Source: Turnera subulata (lineage: Eukaryota; Streptophyta; Magnoliopsida; Malpighiales; Passifloraceae). Taken from it: a DNA stretch of 64,000 nt. The position numbers were made by a program, and so were the translations under genes. The DNA lies in NCBI GenBank assembly GCA_028386065.3, contig JAKUCV010005643.1, positions 62,001-126,000 on the forward strand. Direction: 5' to 3'. Below are positions 47,221-61,693 of this stretch, in pieces. The notes under the pieces were generated by a model, which was not told where the DNA came from, made no database searches, and was given only the letters and a program-made list of their open reading frames with translations. Within the stretch, counting starts at the first letter, position 1. Each line of letters starts with the position of its first letter.

Positions 47221-50200
47221 GCTTCGATATGCAACCGGCCTGGCGTGTCGACTTGTGTGGTGAGCTTGGATCTACTTTTGCAGTGTTGGGCTCTCTCTCC
47301 TGCTCTTTGGGTTTGCCACATTTAGCAGTATTCATTATTCAAGGCATTCTCTTCAAATTAACCTTACTTTTTATCTCTTCCATGTCAGCCTTCAACTTGT
47401 GTTATTGATTACAGGTTATCGTGCATACCACTATCGTCTCTGTGATGGATTTCTTTGCCCTTTGTTACATGATGTACGAGATGCATATGAGGACACGTTT
47501 TCTCTAAAATTCTAGCTACTCAACATCATTTGCTTAGCTACGGTAAAAAAACAAAAGCAAAAGCAAACTTGGATATTATGGGAATCAATCAGTTATTTTG
47601 AAGAAAAGGAAGTATATGATCAAATGGAACCATCCTTGCGCTCAAATTATCAATATTGACCCTAGCAATGGAGGGTGACGCCTTGAGAAATTAACCCAAA
47701 AAAAATCCCCTACCTACCTAGCTAGTTAAATGTATATGCGTGCATGCAATTAATTCATTCTCTTTAACGTTGTTTTCCAAGCTTCTGTTACGGTTGTTTT
47801 GGATTGGGCAAGTCTTGAGTTGTGGCATGCAACTTTGGACCATACACATTTCCATCCAAAATCTACGTATAAGGAAGTCCTTTTTCGTGAAACAATGAGA
47901 TATGATGACTTGAAGGAATTCTATACCTTTTCCTTAACTATATTTGGATTATTATACAAGTGCAGGTGCACAGGTCTATCCCTTGCAAGTTAATGCCCAA
48001 AAATGAAACTCTTTCGCACACATTGCCATGATTGCATTTGTCAAATTGCCATTTGAAATTATTGGGAAGCAGATGCTCTTATATATAGATGATGAGATGA
48101 TAATTAACCACATCAATTCCAATGCTTTACTTCTGTTTCTGCAAGATCATCTCAGATTTTTCTGCCAGAAATGCAGGATTGATCAGTCAAGTTAACACAC
48201 TAGGCAGGTGCATGCCTTAGTTCATACGGATCTGGTTGGTGAAATATCCTTAAACAACATCAAGTTTTGTAACGTTTGTAATTGAACTACATATCCTTTT
48301 TGTTCTATCAGGGAAATTCTTTTTAGAAAAACTAGATGTGCAAAAATGAGCTTTAGATTATCTATATTGCCTATAATAGTCCCTAGCAAAAGATGCATAG
48401 CTAGCTATTAAGGTACAAGTGTTTTGGTATGTTATTGGTCGACAACTCGACATTGAATTGGAAGGCATATATACACACAAAGCTAACTTTAAGCTAAATA
48501 AAGATATGATAAGGTAAAATCAGAGGAATGCTCCATGCCTTAATTTTTTTTAGTTGTTAATTAAAAAGAAAGGGAAAACGGGAAAAAGTTTTAACATAAC
48601 TAAAAGAATGTAGAAAATCTACAGGTAAATTTAATCCCAAGTTTCTCATATAACAGTGGGCTGGGAAGAACATGGAGAAAGACACAGATTTGAGGGGCGT
48701 TCCTACTCGAAGCTGTAAACATTAAAAAATATTAGCACAATGTCCTTATGCAATTGTGGAAGATTGTATAGATAGGAGATATATGGTTCCTGAATTAAAT
48801 ATGTTGTTGGTTGCGTGCCTAATTAGAAAAAAAAAAGAAAAAGAAAAGCAAAGCCGCACCACCAAGGCAATATGCATGAGAGTGTGAGAAGGATTGCATT
48901 AATGATAGTGATTAGTTAAATGTCATCATTAGCGCTTCCCTATTCTAGTACTATGACTACCATTGGATATAGCTGGGAATTTATAAGTGGAAGGCCAATG
49001 TGGCCTCACTTTAATTTGCAGCCACTAACCACATTCACAAAAATCCACATTTGAGGTCGTAAAATGGGACAAATTCCTCCTTTGGTTTTGGTTTTCAAGT
49101 CAATCCAGCCATGAATTGCTCTGCATATCTTGTCTTCAGCATTCATTGGCGAAGGTATAGTAACTATATATAAGAAAAGGCAAGTCAAAATCTGGGTTAA
49201 ACTATTCTTCATACGTGGAAGGAGGCACTTCTCATTAAATTAATTTGCCATTTATCGAGCTATAATTAAATAATTGACTTCTAACAGTGGACTTATGGAA
49301 ATCTATGGGAGAAGAACAAACTCGTCACAGCCACAACAAAAAGTAGCATTTTGGATGTTCTATGTATGTGTTCTACCTTAATTGGATATTGAGGCTGATC
49401 AGTTCTTCGTGGGTATTTTGTCAGATTTCAGAATAATAATAATAATCAGATCACAATTTTTCGAATGATGCAGACCACTTCATAATGACTAGCTAGAGCA
49501 ATTAATGTTTCAAGAGGGTTATATCAGCATTCAGCAGGCTTGTATTACATATCATTCATAGATTTTTTTTTTCGAGTTTTCTTGGGGTTGTTTTATAGTA
49601 ATGTTTTTACGCGTAAGAAGTAACTTTTGAAAAGATTAAGGAAAAATAAATAAGTCAATTATGCAAATCAATCTGACGAGGGCCTCTCATTTAATTTTGC
49701 TGAACTTTTCCCTGGATGTTACTTATAATGAGGTACTGGAAAGTGCATCACCGAGCACTTGCAGGTTTGCACTACTGGAAAACAAATAAATAGAGTAAAA
49801 CTTTAGCCCCAGTTAATGTACCATGAATTTTGGCGAACGGAAACGAGTCACCTTTGGTAAATGATTGGTGAAATTGATAGTATTCTTACAAAAAAAAAAT
49901 GGTATTTGCCTCTAAAAATGAAAAATGAAAGTCTCCAATTAAAGGGAGCAATAAATGCTGTCAGGCATATAGTAGTATAATTAGGCTCCATGTATCGGCC
50001 AAAAAAAAATAATAACTAGGCTCCATGTTATTTTGCCATTTCGACGGCCATAAATAATAAGGCAATCATGATTGATGATTCTATTCTCTCTAACTTGATT
50101 AAGTAGAGAGTACGTTGTTCATAAGTATTTCTTTCTTAGTCATCATATTAATCAAGGAATTAAAGCTTAGAGCTCAAGCTCTAATTAATGGACTCACAAA

Positions 50201-50922
50201 AGAATTTGGATTCATAAACTCTAGCTTGGTCGAAAGATTGTACAATAATTATGTCAAAAAACAATCAATGATGAGAAGCTTGAATTGTTGGATAAGACTT
50301 CCTTGACAGAACAAGAGACACAATATAAATAAAAGTTTGGCATTTGCAATACTAGCTTATAGTAGTCCCTATATGGCAAAACAATAGAATATCTATTGTT
50401 ACACGCATATCTGGGTTGGCTCATGAAAGATACATCGTGAAGGAATTAAAAAAAAGAAAAAAAAAAAGAAAATTAAGGTGGTAAATGATAGACAACGCAT
50501 AACATTTCATCCCATATATATATTTATACATATAATATATATGTGCTTAAACCCTTAAAAAAATGCTGAAATTGTATTTGATTACGTTCAAGCAAACCGC
50601 ACCAAGGACACGGTTTTGCTTGATGAGATCATCCTGCTTTTCCTATATCCTTCTTCTTTTTTTCATCAGCACAAATTAATGGTGCTTGATATTTTTCTTC
50701 TTTTTTTTGAAGGAAAATGACTGCATTCTACTAGCTGGCTTTCATGTTTCGGTGGAAACATGAGGTTTTTTTTTTTTGAGAACCGGAAACATGTGGTTTT
50801 ACGTTTGAGTTAATAGCGCCATTAAGTGCAGTAGTTAGTGGAGTCCCTAGACTTGAACAAACAGACGTGTCAAAATGGCATGTCGTTTCTTTCTTTCTTT
50901 CTTTGCATGAGATTGCAGCGCC

Positions 50923-50929
50923 TATATAA
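50923..50929 (+). promoter_or_regulatory. TATA box of the WAT1-related gene
   Basis: TATATAA within GCGCCTATATAAGACG, 107 bases upstream of the start codon, preceded by a CTTT repeat. Position and sequence fit a plant core promoter. Confidence 0.6.
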
Positions 50930-51035
50930 GACGATGCAATTCCTGCTGTATCTCACATTCAATTATATATAGACATTCTTGAGAGAGAAGTAGGAAATCA
51001 AGAAGCAAGAGAGAAAAGAAAGATATATTGTCAAA

Positions 51036-53738
51036 ATGGATTCTTCTTCTTCAACCAACTTCTGGAGTAAAGCAGCCCCATTTTTGGCCGTGGTTTTTAT
51101 GCAGTTTGGGTATGCAGGCATGTCTATAATCTCTAAGCGTGCTCTTGATGAGGGTATGAGCCAACATGTGTTAGTAGTCTACAGGCATGCAGTTGCCGCC
51201 ATTGTCATTTCTCCCTTTGCCCTCATTTTTGATAGGTCCCCCCTCCGTTTCCTATCTCTTCAAGTTTTTATGTACATGCAAAGCTCCATACATACTTAGC
51301 TTGTATTGCACGTATAAAATTTGCATTTAAGTTGAGTCATGAGCTAACAATATTCAATGTTTTGGCTTGTGCTTGGCAGGAAGGTAAGGCCAAAGATGAC
51401 AAAATCCATATTCATCAAAGTACTTTTGCTGGGATTATTGGAGTAAGAAAAACATGGCCGTTACTCTTCTCATAGTTACTTGATGATACATATATATATA
51501 TGCTTCAAGATTGTTTAACCATATATAATTAACAATGTACTGGGTTTTATATATGCAGGCCAACGATTGACCAAAACTTGTACTATACTGGCATGAAGTA
51601 CACCTCAGCATCTTTTGCTTCTGCTATGTGCAATGTTCTCCCTGCCTTTGCCTTTTTAATGGCTTGGATTTTCAGGTGATATATATAAACTAATCATATA
51701 TACAAACTCATGCTTATGATGTATAATGCATAAAATTACGAACCAATAAAATACATGAGCACCCTGCACCCACCATACCACCTAGGTATATGTCAATTTC
51801 ATAGTGGGGGGAGGTTATGCCAGATATTCGTTATTGTAATATTTATAGTAGGACGAAATGACTCGATCGACTAGATATTGACAATTAGTGTACACATATA
51901 ACGTGACATCATCACCACTCCTCAGTAGTAATTTCTTCTTCCGTCATGAAATTGGCTAAAAATAGTAATCAGTTGCTCACAATTATATATTGCAACAATA
52001 TATGGTTATGTAGTCTTTGTGGGGCTTAAAATTAATTAGTGAACTAACTTTGTAAATGGTTTGTTATACGTATATATTATGTAGGCTTGAAAAGGTAAAT
52101 ATAAAGAGAATGCACAGCCAGGCAAAGATTTTGGGGACAATAGTGACAGTAGGAGGGGCAATGGTGATGACTCTAGTTAAAGGAGCCAAGTTGCCATTGC
52201 CATGGACAGATGCAGATGTGCAAGTCTCAGCCGCAACTGGACTAACTAAACAAGATCCAATTAAGGGTTCTCTCATGATTGCTGTGGGCTGCGTTTGTTG
52301 GGCTGCTTTCGTTATCCTTCAGGTAATTAATTTAAAATCCTTAATGGCATGCATGATTAAGCTAAAAAGATCCTTAACATGTCTATATCAGTAAATGGAA
52401 GCCAAGTGACAATTAATTCCAACACACTGGTAATTAGTTGGCCTGCAAAATAAATATATTTTTGTTCTTAACTTTGCTTATCCAATAATTTATTTTTCTT
52501 TTTTTTTTGTTTTGACTATATATATACAAGAATTTCAATCAAACTGACCATGCACATATCATATGCTGTTTCACGTCATTACCTTAAAAGGTTAAGAAGT
52601 CCGGTAGGGCCTAGTTGTAGCGCAACAAGATGATAAAAAGTGGCGTGTTGGTTGTGGGTTGGACACAAGAAAAGAAGATTTGATGTCAACAAAAAAAACC
52701 ATTGATAAAAAGAAAATTTGATGTCAATTGGACCTTTGTATGCAACCACGCAGTGATGCTTTTATAGAAATTCAGTTCCCATTATGGATGAATTGGAGAG
52801 GAAAACATTATCTTCGTCTTTTAGCTATTAGAATATAGAAATCTAGTCAGTTCTAATTAACGGCTATATATATAACCTATATGTAGGTTTGATGTGTTAA
52901 TTAAGCTACCTCTTTTTTTTGTTCTTTTCTTTCTTTTGTAGGCAATCACTCTAAAATCATACCCAGCTGAGCTTTCCCTAACAGCTTTAATCTGCTTGAT
53001 GGGGACAATTGAGGGCAGCATATTTGCTGTTGTAATGGAAAGGCATAATGCAGCCTCTGCTTGGTCCATTGGATGGAATTACAGCTTACTAGCATCCGTT
53101 TATAGTGTAAGCAAAATCCCTTATTTTTTTTCCTCTTCCTTTTTTATCCACATAAAAAAGCGGCAAGCTATAAATTAATTAAGCTGAAATTTGTTTTGTT
53201 GCTATATTGACAGAAATTAAATTATATATTTGGATGCAGGGAGTGATCTGCTCAGGAGTTGCTTATTATATTCAGGGTGTGATTATGAAAACTAGAGGCC
53301 CCGTTTTTGTTACTGCATTTAATCCATTGAGTATGGTTATCGTTGCAATTTTAAGCTCCATTTTCTTATCCGAGGCACTGCTCTTGGGAAGGTGAGCTTA
53401 TTATATATGTCAAAAACTATATATTATGTAAAATTCTTGCTGCAATTAGAAGAACGTTGATTTAGAAGTTAGCTCAGTAATTTTAGAAATTCATTTTTCT
53501 AAAGAAACCACTACTGGAAAATTTTTGTAGGGTTATAGGGGCACTTGTCATCGTTACGGGCCTATATTTGGTGTTGTGGGGTAAGAGCAAGGATCAAGTA
53601 AACTTGAACGACAAGACAGGGGAAATTCCTACACATGTGGATTCCATGACTGAGATGGTGGAGAATCCAACAAATGATCAACAACAATTTGTGGCCCTTG
53701 ATGTTACCAAAGTGAGGCCCATGGACGAATCCGATTGA
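51036..53738 (+). CDS. WAT1-related protein (nodulin MtN21/EamA transporter)
   Basis: Exons 51036-51235, 51380-51442, 51559-51675, 52085-52322, 52942-53106, 53240-53391 and 53531-53738 give 380 residues, typical of the family. The protein starts MDSSSSTNFWSKAAPFLAVV and has about ten hydrophobic segments in two EamA halves. Family signatures include FMQFGYAGMSIISKRALDEG, VYRHAVAAIVISPFALIFDR, YYTGMKYTSASFASAMCNVL, the second-half SLLASVYSGVICSGVAYYIQ, and TAFNPLSMVIVAI. A hydrophilic C-terminal tail of about 50 residues follows the last membrane segment. Family role: WAT1/UMAMIT-type transporters move auxin or amino acids across the tonoplast or plasma membrane. The substrate of this member cannot be told from sequence. 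Confidence 0.95.
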
Positions 53739-56700
53739 AGAAAATGTAACTTACTTTGGACACAAACACGATATATAATTTCGTCATCCTTGTAGCTTTT
53801 TTTAAGATTTCTCTCTCTGTTTTTTTCTTTTTTCTAATTGCATGATGACTATGTTTAGTGTAACCTTAAACTGTTTGTAATCTATTTCTTTAACTTTTGA
53901 AGAGAATCGTTTGCTTTTGACTCTTCTTTCCCTCTGTTTTTTGGGTCACTTTGTTGGTATTCAATCGTTCAAAGGGACATGGAATCAACTATGGAAGGTT
54001 ATTTAGAACTTGTCGGGAGATTTGGTATCAATTTGTCCAATTTGTTCAAACACAAGCCCAGATTGTTCTGGCAGTAATTCCCAGTAAAAAAAAGAAGGCC
54101 CGGCCACAAGGTCAGTAGAGTAGTGGACTTAATACACAAAGCCAGGGGAAATAACTGGCTGTTCCTACTTGGACCCTGTAATTGATACATTCGAATAAGG
54201 GATGGGCTATGTGAGTTTGGTTAATATTTATTTTTTATAGTAATTATACCGGAGACCTGATCATATTTGGGTTGTGGGTTTTATATTTATTAGGCTTATT
54301 CTTGTTGATGGGCTTACTTAACATTCATTAGGCCTGTTTGGATGTATGAAGCTTGTCCAAATATGCAAGAACGTACTTTAACTACCCCTTTCCTGCGTGT
54401 AAGCTTATGATGAATAAGAACGTTTGGTTTTTTTTTTTTTTGATGCTAGGAAGAACGTTTGGTTTACAACTCACTAATCATCCTTTGTGCAAAGTTCATG
54501 ATGAATAAGAAGTTTTTTTGGAAGTTTTTGGGCTTTGTTCTGTTCGTAATATGGTTCCAGAGTTTTCTTTTATCAAAACAATACGTTTTGGAGGAACAAG
54601 AGATCACGAGTTAAAATCTTAAACCAAAGTTGATTGTCAGTATAGGTACAATCACTTTACGGAAACGATAAAATATGGGATGCAAGTAGTGATATTTTAT
54701 ATGTACAAAATTATACAGTAATAAATTCATTCAAAAACAGCAGAAGCAAATTACTGAAACAAAAACCAGACTTTAAATCTCCTCTTCTTTAGCTAAATGA
54801 ACATCAGTCATAAATTTTACATTTAAAACCAAAGATATGACTGTCTCATAATCTGGTGTATTTCAACCTTAATTAAAATCCCCATCTCTAATTTCAAATT
54901 CATATATATATATATAGCCCAAATTTATTGAATACGATTGGCGAACATATATGCGGACGAGTGGATTTGAATCCAGTAATTCAGACGTGAACCCAAGCAA
55001 CTGTTTAATTATAATATTATTCTCAACCATTTTGGATGCAATTTAAGCAAAGGTGCCATCTTTGCTTGCTCAATCATGGGTAGTTGAGGATTGAGACTAC
55101 TGCTTGCTTTTTTGCAGGCTGCAGCTATCTATAACGTGTAATTTCCTAATCTGCAAAGACATTTTTCTCTGCAAAACTTAGGGAGAGAGTAATTTCATAT
55201 GGTGTGATGCACTGAAACGATTGCTCTCAACTCATCATCCATTCATGTTTGGAAACCAATTAACTAATGAACTTACATGTCGCATTGGCACTGCAAAACA
55301 GAAAACATTCGTTTTCTTAAACTATTCTTTATTTTTAAGCTTTCTTATAAGTGATTATATATAAAGCATAAAAGAAATATTAGGATAAAAAATGTGATTA
55401 TATATATACCTTCTGGTATAAAACTTCGGCCAAAGAAAACACACCATATTACTTAATCCCTTCATTCCAAAAATTTTGATGTTCAGGGAACCTATATGTT
55501 AATTAAGGACTGTACATTTCTGTATTTAACAAGACTGATTTTAAGAATTCATACCATATTAAAGCTAAATTATCCTCACTTAGAAAAGTTGAGAGTGAGA
55601 AGAGTCATTGAAATGGTGGGAAAAAAAGAGAAAATATCATTTATTTATACCTAATACATCATAAGACTACACTTTTGGCCCAGACTAATCCAGCTCATGA
55701 TTGAAACCATAAAGTTTGGTGCCACTAGCCCCTAGAGTGTTGGGTTCCCAAGATTCAAACTCGAGATCCTTTGGTTAAGTTAGAACAATTCCAACCTATT
55801 GATCTAACCCATTGGGATTATAAATTTAATATTTTTAAACGTCAAAACTAAAGGAATGGGGGAAATAATTATTTGGTTAAAGAATTACTTTTTGTAAGTG
55901 CGATAACTTCAACTATTAAATGCCTTAATTATGAAAAGAGGTGATAAGACTCGACTCGCAAAGGATTTAATTGATTGATTGATATATGTTGGAACGCCTT
56001 GCTTGCTGGTGGTAGTTTTTCAGGGCATTTATTTATGACATTTCCTTCCTATATACACATAATATGAGTACTATATATGGATTATAGTAGCTACTTTTAA
56101 TAGACAGTGGATTTTTTTTTTTTTTTGTGTGTGTGTCAGTGAATCGGCATTGGATTTACCAATGTCTAACATATGCATCTAATTAACCCAGCTTTACTTT
56201 GAGTTTGGAAGTGTTGGTACGTGCAATTAGCATTTCCATTTTATAGGTGGTGATCTCTCTGTATTAAATCTCTTGAACGCAAGAAGCAGTAAGTTCTCTG
56301 ACTTTGATTGCATAAGACAAAATTGAATTTCAGATTTTGAACCCTCCAAATTCTAAGCGTCATGATTTTATGTACATATAAAAGGTTGGCAATGTCAAGG
56401 TGCGAGTAAAATTGTCTGGAGCTAGTTGACTTGAGGCTTCATTTTCCACCATGTGGACAAGTACTTGATCTTCTCATTCTGAGGTCCGTTACAAACCTAA
56501 ATCTTTACAAATGCATCATAGTTATCGACTTGCTGAAAATTTAATTAGATCCATATCAAGTAAAAGTCATGCAGTGGGATTTATTTCTTGGGAGCTTATA
56601 CCGCGTGATTTGCGTTTAGACATATTTAGGGAGTCCTTCACTGCCTACAGGTCAAAACTTCTATGATAGAAAATTAACTTCATTACTTAATACTAAATTC

Positions 56701-57154
56701 AAATTATATATTTTTCTCAAAAAAAAATTCAAATTATATATTAGTATCAAAAAGAAAAAAAACGAGCAAACATTATACATAGTGGGAAATTAATCAATGT
56801 GTTACATCATGTTTGCCCTCATGATGATGAAATAAATAATTAAGACATTCTTCCCATTCCTCTTCCTATATATTTGCTATAAATGCATATGAATGGCGAT
56901 AATTATACGCTAAAGAAATTAACACAAGGAAAAATAAAAAACAAAATACCGTGAGGTTCTTATTGAATCTATAAACAGATGAACAAATATAAACAAGATG
57001 GTAGCCTATATAAATATACCAAAAAATTTAAAAAGATGGAGAATAGAGTAAAGGGGAGAAAAATGGAACCATCCGAGTGTTTTCAACTATTGACTAATTA
57101 CTCTAACATATATGATGGATCGGATTACCTCTAATTAGATACATATATATATAT
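53739..57154. other. Intergenic between WAT1-like and ZAT-like genes
   Basis: 3' UTR of the WAT1-like gene, then AT-rich spacer with simple repeats (for example TA runs near 54901). Small ORFs have no recognisable domain. The right end is the 3' UTR of the minus-strand zinc-finger gene. Confidence 0.6.
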
Positions 57155-57730
57155 CTAGAAGAAACAATCAAGCGCAGGAGGTATTGTCTTGCTTCCAACC
57201 TTAAAAAGCTCCAAATGATTCTCAAAAGGGGTCAAGTTCAAATCTAAACACAAAACCCTTTGGTTGGTGGATTTCTTGAGCACAGGCGGCGCCGGGGATT
57301 GTGCCCTAATTAGAGGAGCAGTAGGGGTGGCATTATCATGATCAGCTGGAGCCTGCAGGGCGGCTCTATGCCTCCTCATGTGACCCCCCAAGGCTTGGCC
57401 AATAGGGAACTCCAGCCCGCAGATGGAGCACTCGTGCGTCTTAGGCTTCGTCGGGGACGACGGGGACCGATCGTCCCCGTCGGCCCCCGTCGTGTTCATC
57501 ATCATCATCTGCCTGGGCTTCTTGTGGCTTGCCCTATGTCCCCCAAGCGCCTGAAACGAAGGGAACTGTCGGTTGCATGTTTTGCACTCGAAAACCCGGT
57601 GTGGCGAGGAAGTGTTCATGACCTCAAATGAATGAGGCACCACCAATCCTTCTCTTCCTTTTGACAGAAACATCAGGCAATTTGCCATGGTCATGCTATC
57701 AACTTCTATCTCATGAAAACTTCTCTTCAT
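57155..57730 (-). CDS. C2H2 zinc-finger repressor, C1-2i type (ZAT-like)
   Basis: Intronless 191-residue ORF, the usual form of this family. Two plant-type fingers: [20 protein letters not shown] (about residues 49-70) and [20 protein letters not shown] (about 96-117), both with the QALGGH core. An N-terminal Leu-rich box ([12 protein letters not shown]) and a C-terminal EAR repression motif ([12 protein letters not shown]) are present. Family role: nuclear transcription repressors induced by cold, salt, oxidative stress or wounding (ZAT10/11/12/18 group); the EAR motif recruits TOPLESS-type corepressors. A TATATATA box lies about 180 bases upstream of the start. The exact ZAT member cannot be assigned. 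Confidence 0.95.
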   Translation of the reverse strand: MKRSFHEIEVDSMTMANCLMFLSKGREGLVVPHSFEVMNTSSPHRVFECKTCNRQFPSFQALGGHRASHKKPRQMMMMNTTGADGDDRSPSSPTKPKTHECSICGLEFPIGQALGGHMRRHRAALQAPADHDNATPTAPLIRAQSPAPPVLKKSTNQRVLCLDLNLTPFENHLELFKVGSKTIPPALDCFF

Positions 57731-59125
57731 GGTTAGCTAATCAATCGATGGAAATTTAATTAATGTGAACAAACGAGGGCTTTTCTTATTGCTTGCTTTG
57801 CTAGCTACTTGTGGTGTGAAAGAGAGGAATTGCTTTGTTTGATTTGAAGTGATCAACAAAAGGAGAAAGAAGAAAGGAAAAAAAAAGTAAGGCAACTACG
57901 TGGGGATGGTGTATATATAGGGAAAGATATGTATGGAGCAGTCGGTTGGATATATATGTTGTGGTTAGTTTGGTTAGTGTAACTTGAGAGGAAGTGCAAG
58001 CAATATGTATGACTTTTCGAGTTGACTTTTCTGGAATGACGTTTGTGCCCTTGTTGCTTGTTTTAGAAGGAAGTGAAAGGGATGTGGGATCAGTGTGAAA
58101 TGAGACAAAACAAGGGACATATATACACATATACATATGTCAGCATGACCTGCTGGTTTAGCCAATATAAATATAACTAGAAAGTAGAATCATAGACTCA
58201 AGTAAAGCTAAGCTAGTCTTTCCTAGAATCTTCTGTCTTCTAGAAATATTTTCAGAAGTGTCTTGGCAACTTATAATTAATATATCTTATTAGTGTATAA
58301 TTTTGAACTTTTATTATTATTTATTTTGTTCAAAAAAAGTGCCTGCATATATGCACATACTATCGGGTGCATTTAATTTGATAGTTTAATTATATTGTTT
58401 TAAATTTCCCTTTGGCGCTACAATATCAGCAATAATGTGCATAAGATTGAACGAGCTAACTCATAGGTTGTAATTAATTAATGAGCCCAGTTCATTCAAG
58501 CTTAGCCTGTTTTTAGTCAACAATTAGCATTAATAATAGATTTGAGCATGATGAGTTGTTATAAGACTTAAGATACTGGATCTAGAATTTGATTGAGTTC
58601 TTAATATCCCAAATCCAATTTATAGCATCATTCGCAACCATATATACGTTTATAGATGAAGAATCAATTAAGTCCTGTATACAATTAAGTACACTAAAAT
58701 AGTGAGTGCGAATAGCAGTGTGGAATGATCATGAAAAAAAAAAAAAGAAAAATCATAGAATGTGTGAGATAAGTTTCCTTATTAGTAAATGGGCTACTTA
58801 TTATGATGGTTACGTGACGCACAATATACGTCCTAAATCACAAATATAGAATGGAGAGATATATATTAAAACTCAGGCAAGTAGTGACATCATTTTCTAG
58901 TGTAGTGAAGGGAGTTGAAATTCTCTTTTCCAAGTGTGTAACGAGAGAGTTTTGGTGTTTAGGTTTTGCCTTTACGTGACTTGGATTCTTGGGCTGTTAA
59001 TTAATAATGTGGGTCCGCCTAATAGATCGGGTTTAGTGATTAATTAGTGCGAGTGTGTAGTGTTGTAACGTGTCAATGACTGGATTTTCCATGCAATGTA
59101 TATCTCTTAATACCAAATTGAAGAA
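57731..59125. other. ZAT-like promoter and AT-rich spacer
   Basis: Promoter and leader of the minus-strand ZAT-like gene next to 57731, then AT-rich spacer. No coding exon seen. Confidence 0.6.
57911..57920 (-). promoter_or_regulatory. TATA box of the ZAT-like gene
   Basis: CTATATATAC on the minus strand, about 180 bases upstream of the ZAT-like start codon, in the expected orientation. Confidence 0.55.
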
Positions 59126-59871
59126 GGAGTAAATAGTTTTTTCTGTCCCTCCACTTTATCGATTTCGTATTTATTGTCCATTTTCGTTTTTTTTTCACTC
59201 AAGTCGTCCCTCAACTCTTGATTTACCGAGCCACATGGTCCTTTTTACCTGCTGCAACAGGTTGATAGCTATGGAGCTGACAAGTGGCAGTGGGGCCCAC
59301 ACACAACTTATTTATTTAATCATTTTTTTCTTTAATCAAATTTTATTTTTAAAATCCTTTAAAATAAATAAATCTTAATTTCCCTCATTATATTCTAGAT
59401 TTTATTATTTTTAACCTTTTATTTTTATTAGTTTATAGTTTAGAATTAGATATGCCTCTCTCATTGTTTTAGTTTTTTTTTTATTCTAGTTTTGGTTAAT
59501 TTTGTTCAATTTTGTTAACCAGAATATTATAGAGGGATTAGGTGACATGATGATCATATTTAATTTTTTTTCTCAATGCAGATTTAAAAATTAATATTTA
59601 TTTTCTAAAAAATTTCTAATTTAAAAAAAAGATTTTAAAGGCTTAAATTTTTGAAAAAATATAAAAAAGGATAAGAAGAATAAAAAATTATGCAAACCGT
59701 GGGCCCACTACCACGTGTCAGCTCCATAGTTACCAACCTGCTGCAGCAGGTAAAAAGGACCACCTGACCCGGTAAATCAAGAGTTGAGGGACGACATGAG
59801 TGAAAAAAAACGAAAAGGGACAACAAATGTGAAATCGATAAAGTGGAGGACAGAAAAAAAACTATTTACTC
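59126..59871. mobile_element. Mutator-like MITE with long terminal inverted repeats
   Basis: A 746-bp non-coding element. Its two ends (59126-59303 and 59694-59871) are inverted repeats of about 178 bp with scattered mismatches. Ends read GGAGTAAATAGTTTTTTCTG and, inward from the right, GAGTAAATAGTTTTTTTCTG. It is flanked by ATTGAAGAA at 59117-59125 and 59872-59880, a 9-bp duplication typical of Mutator-like elements. The AT-rich core has no transposase. Confidence 0.85.
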
Positions 59872-59880
59872 ATTGAAGAA

Positions 59881-61693
59881 ATAGTAGTTGTGTGTTGTTT
59901 GTTAGTTTTCTTTGAACTAGACTTTTTTGGGTTGTGTACGTGCCTGAGAAAACTTCTAGATTTTGTGTTGCAACTTGGAAGAGAAAAAAAGAAGATAAGT
60001 ACATACTAATAATACTGCAGTACTGGGTTTTTGAACTTTGATTAGACCAGTTTTGTGGTTTATAATTGACTATAAAATAAGTTTGTTGTACGGTTGTTTA
60101 ACAACACCCTTATACGAAATGCAAAAGTAGACCAGTCAACGGTGCAGCATCTGTGTACTCATATATAGAATTTCTAGTGTAATATGAAGTCTTCATCTTC
60201 TAACCAAAAAAAATAAAAATTAGACCAGTCGACCACACTGATATACCTCATGATGAATTCATAAATTGTGTGCGATTATAATTTTTTTTCCTAAACAAAC
60301 TACAGGAATATTTTATCTCTGTTTAGCCATCTATATATCTACAATTATTCATATTTTGGCCATGACAAAATTACCAAAAGTACTTTCTATAGATATTTTT
60401 TCTGACCAGAACTAATTTAAATGTTGAATCTCGAATATTGTTCGCTTTCACGTCACTGCTTACAGACATAATTGATCTTTTTCATGTTCAAAGTAAAGTT
60501 TCAATGCTTTTTTTTTTGTCTAAATATTCAAACATAGATTTTCCAGTCCAGCTGCAATACGTTGTTGATTATTCATCACTAGTTCGGTTGAAATCCTCAT
60601 AGTTATCAATCCTTTACTGATAAATAATGTTAGGCAGATATAAATTGTATGTGAGATTGATTAATTATTAAGTCTATGGCATGTACATAATAATCTTAAT
60701 TAGTGTGGAACATCCTTCTAAATTAACTTTTTATATGTACTAAAAGTGACAGAATTTCCTATCCAAACTATTTAACCCAGAGAGTCTTAATATATACTTG
60801 AGGTTTTCAAGGACTTTTCAATATGCCTCCCAACCACACTCATTGCTATGTTGTTCGAAGTTAACTTCATAATTAGCTCATATTCCTTGTTCTTCAATTA
60901 GCTCAACAAATTGACTTCAAGCTGCACATATTATTCTAGAAAGAAATTAAACTCTCAGGCAACAAAAAGTAGGTGTACATCAATTAATTAATATACCTCT
61001 AGCTCTGTAAGTCATGGGAAACAGAATACCCATTTCTATTTTTCAAACAATTACATGGTCTTTCCGGGCAAGAGTTTGTCCATCAGTTTGATAAATGTTG
61101 GTATATTGTTGTATTTATATTAGCCAATTCATTATATATAGATGGCATGTATTCGATTTTGAATTTTGGAACCAGACCTTATTTAATTTGATTCATACAT
61201 AATATCATCATACTTTGCCACAAATTATTTCACAAATGATGCATATTTTACTCTGATTTTTTTATGTATCCTCAAATTTATTGTTCTTTTCTTTTCTGAA
61301 TAAGATAGCAAGCCTTCCAGAATGCTTGATATGACTTCTACGAGAAATGAATAATAAATGCATATTATGGGAAAAAGGGAGGTCGCAAAGCCAGATCAAT
61401 CATCCGGATTAAATCATTCCGTGTAACAATAAAATCAATAAATGTTTCCGGTTGGCCTGGTTGGTTTGGTGTTATTATTTCATTTCTTTGACACCAAATA
61501 GTGTGTTCATGAGGTTTTTGGTATCCACTCTACTTCAAAAAATCATTTATTCTTTTCTTCTATGCTAATGATATCTTTACCGATTTACTCTTAACTACTC
61601 CCTCCGTTAACAATCTGATTCACTTACTAGCCACCATTTTTAAAATCCGTTGAGCGCGTGTCTCGCACGTGATTTTCTTTCAACATTGTAACA
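59881..61693. other. Intergenic AT-rich spacer
   Basis: No gene, RNA or clear repeat recognised between the Mutator-like MITE and the LINE ORF1-like pseudogene. Confidence 0.6.

Larger units (their letters stand above)
46645..51035. other. Intergenic: OGDH 3' region to WAT1-like promoter
   Basis: OGDH 3' UTR, then a tandem repeat at 47059-47220 (listed separately), then AT-rich spacer with no coding exon I can support. The last 120 bases carry the WAT1-like core promoter. Confidence 0.6.
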
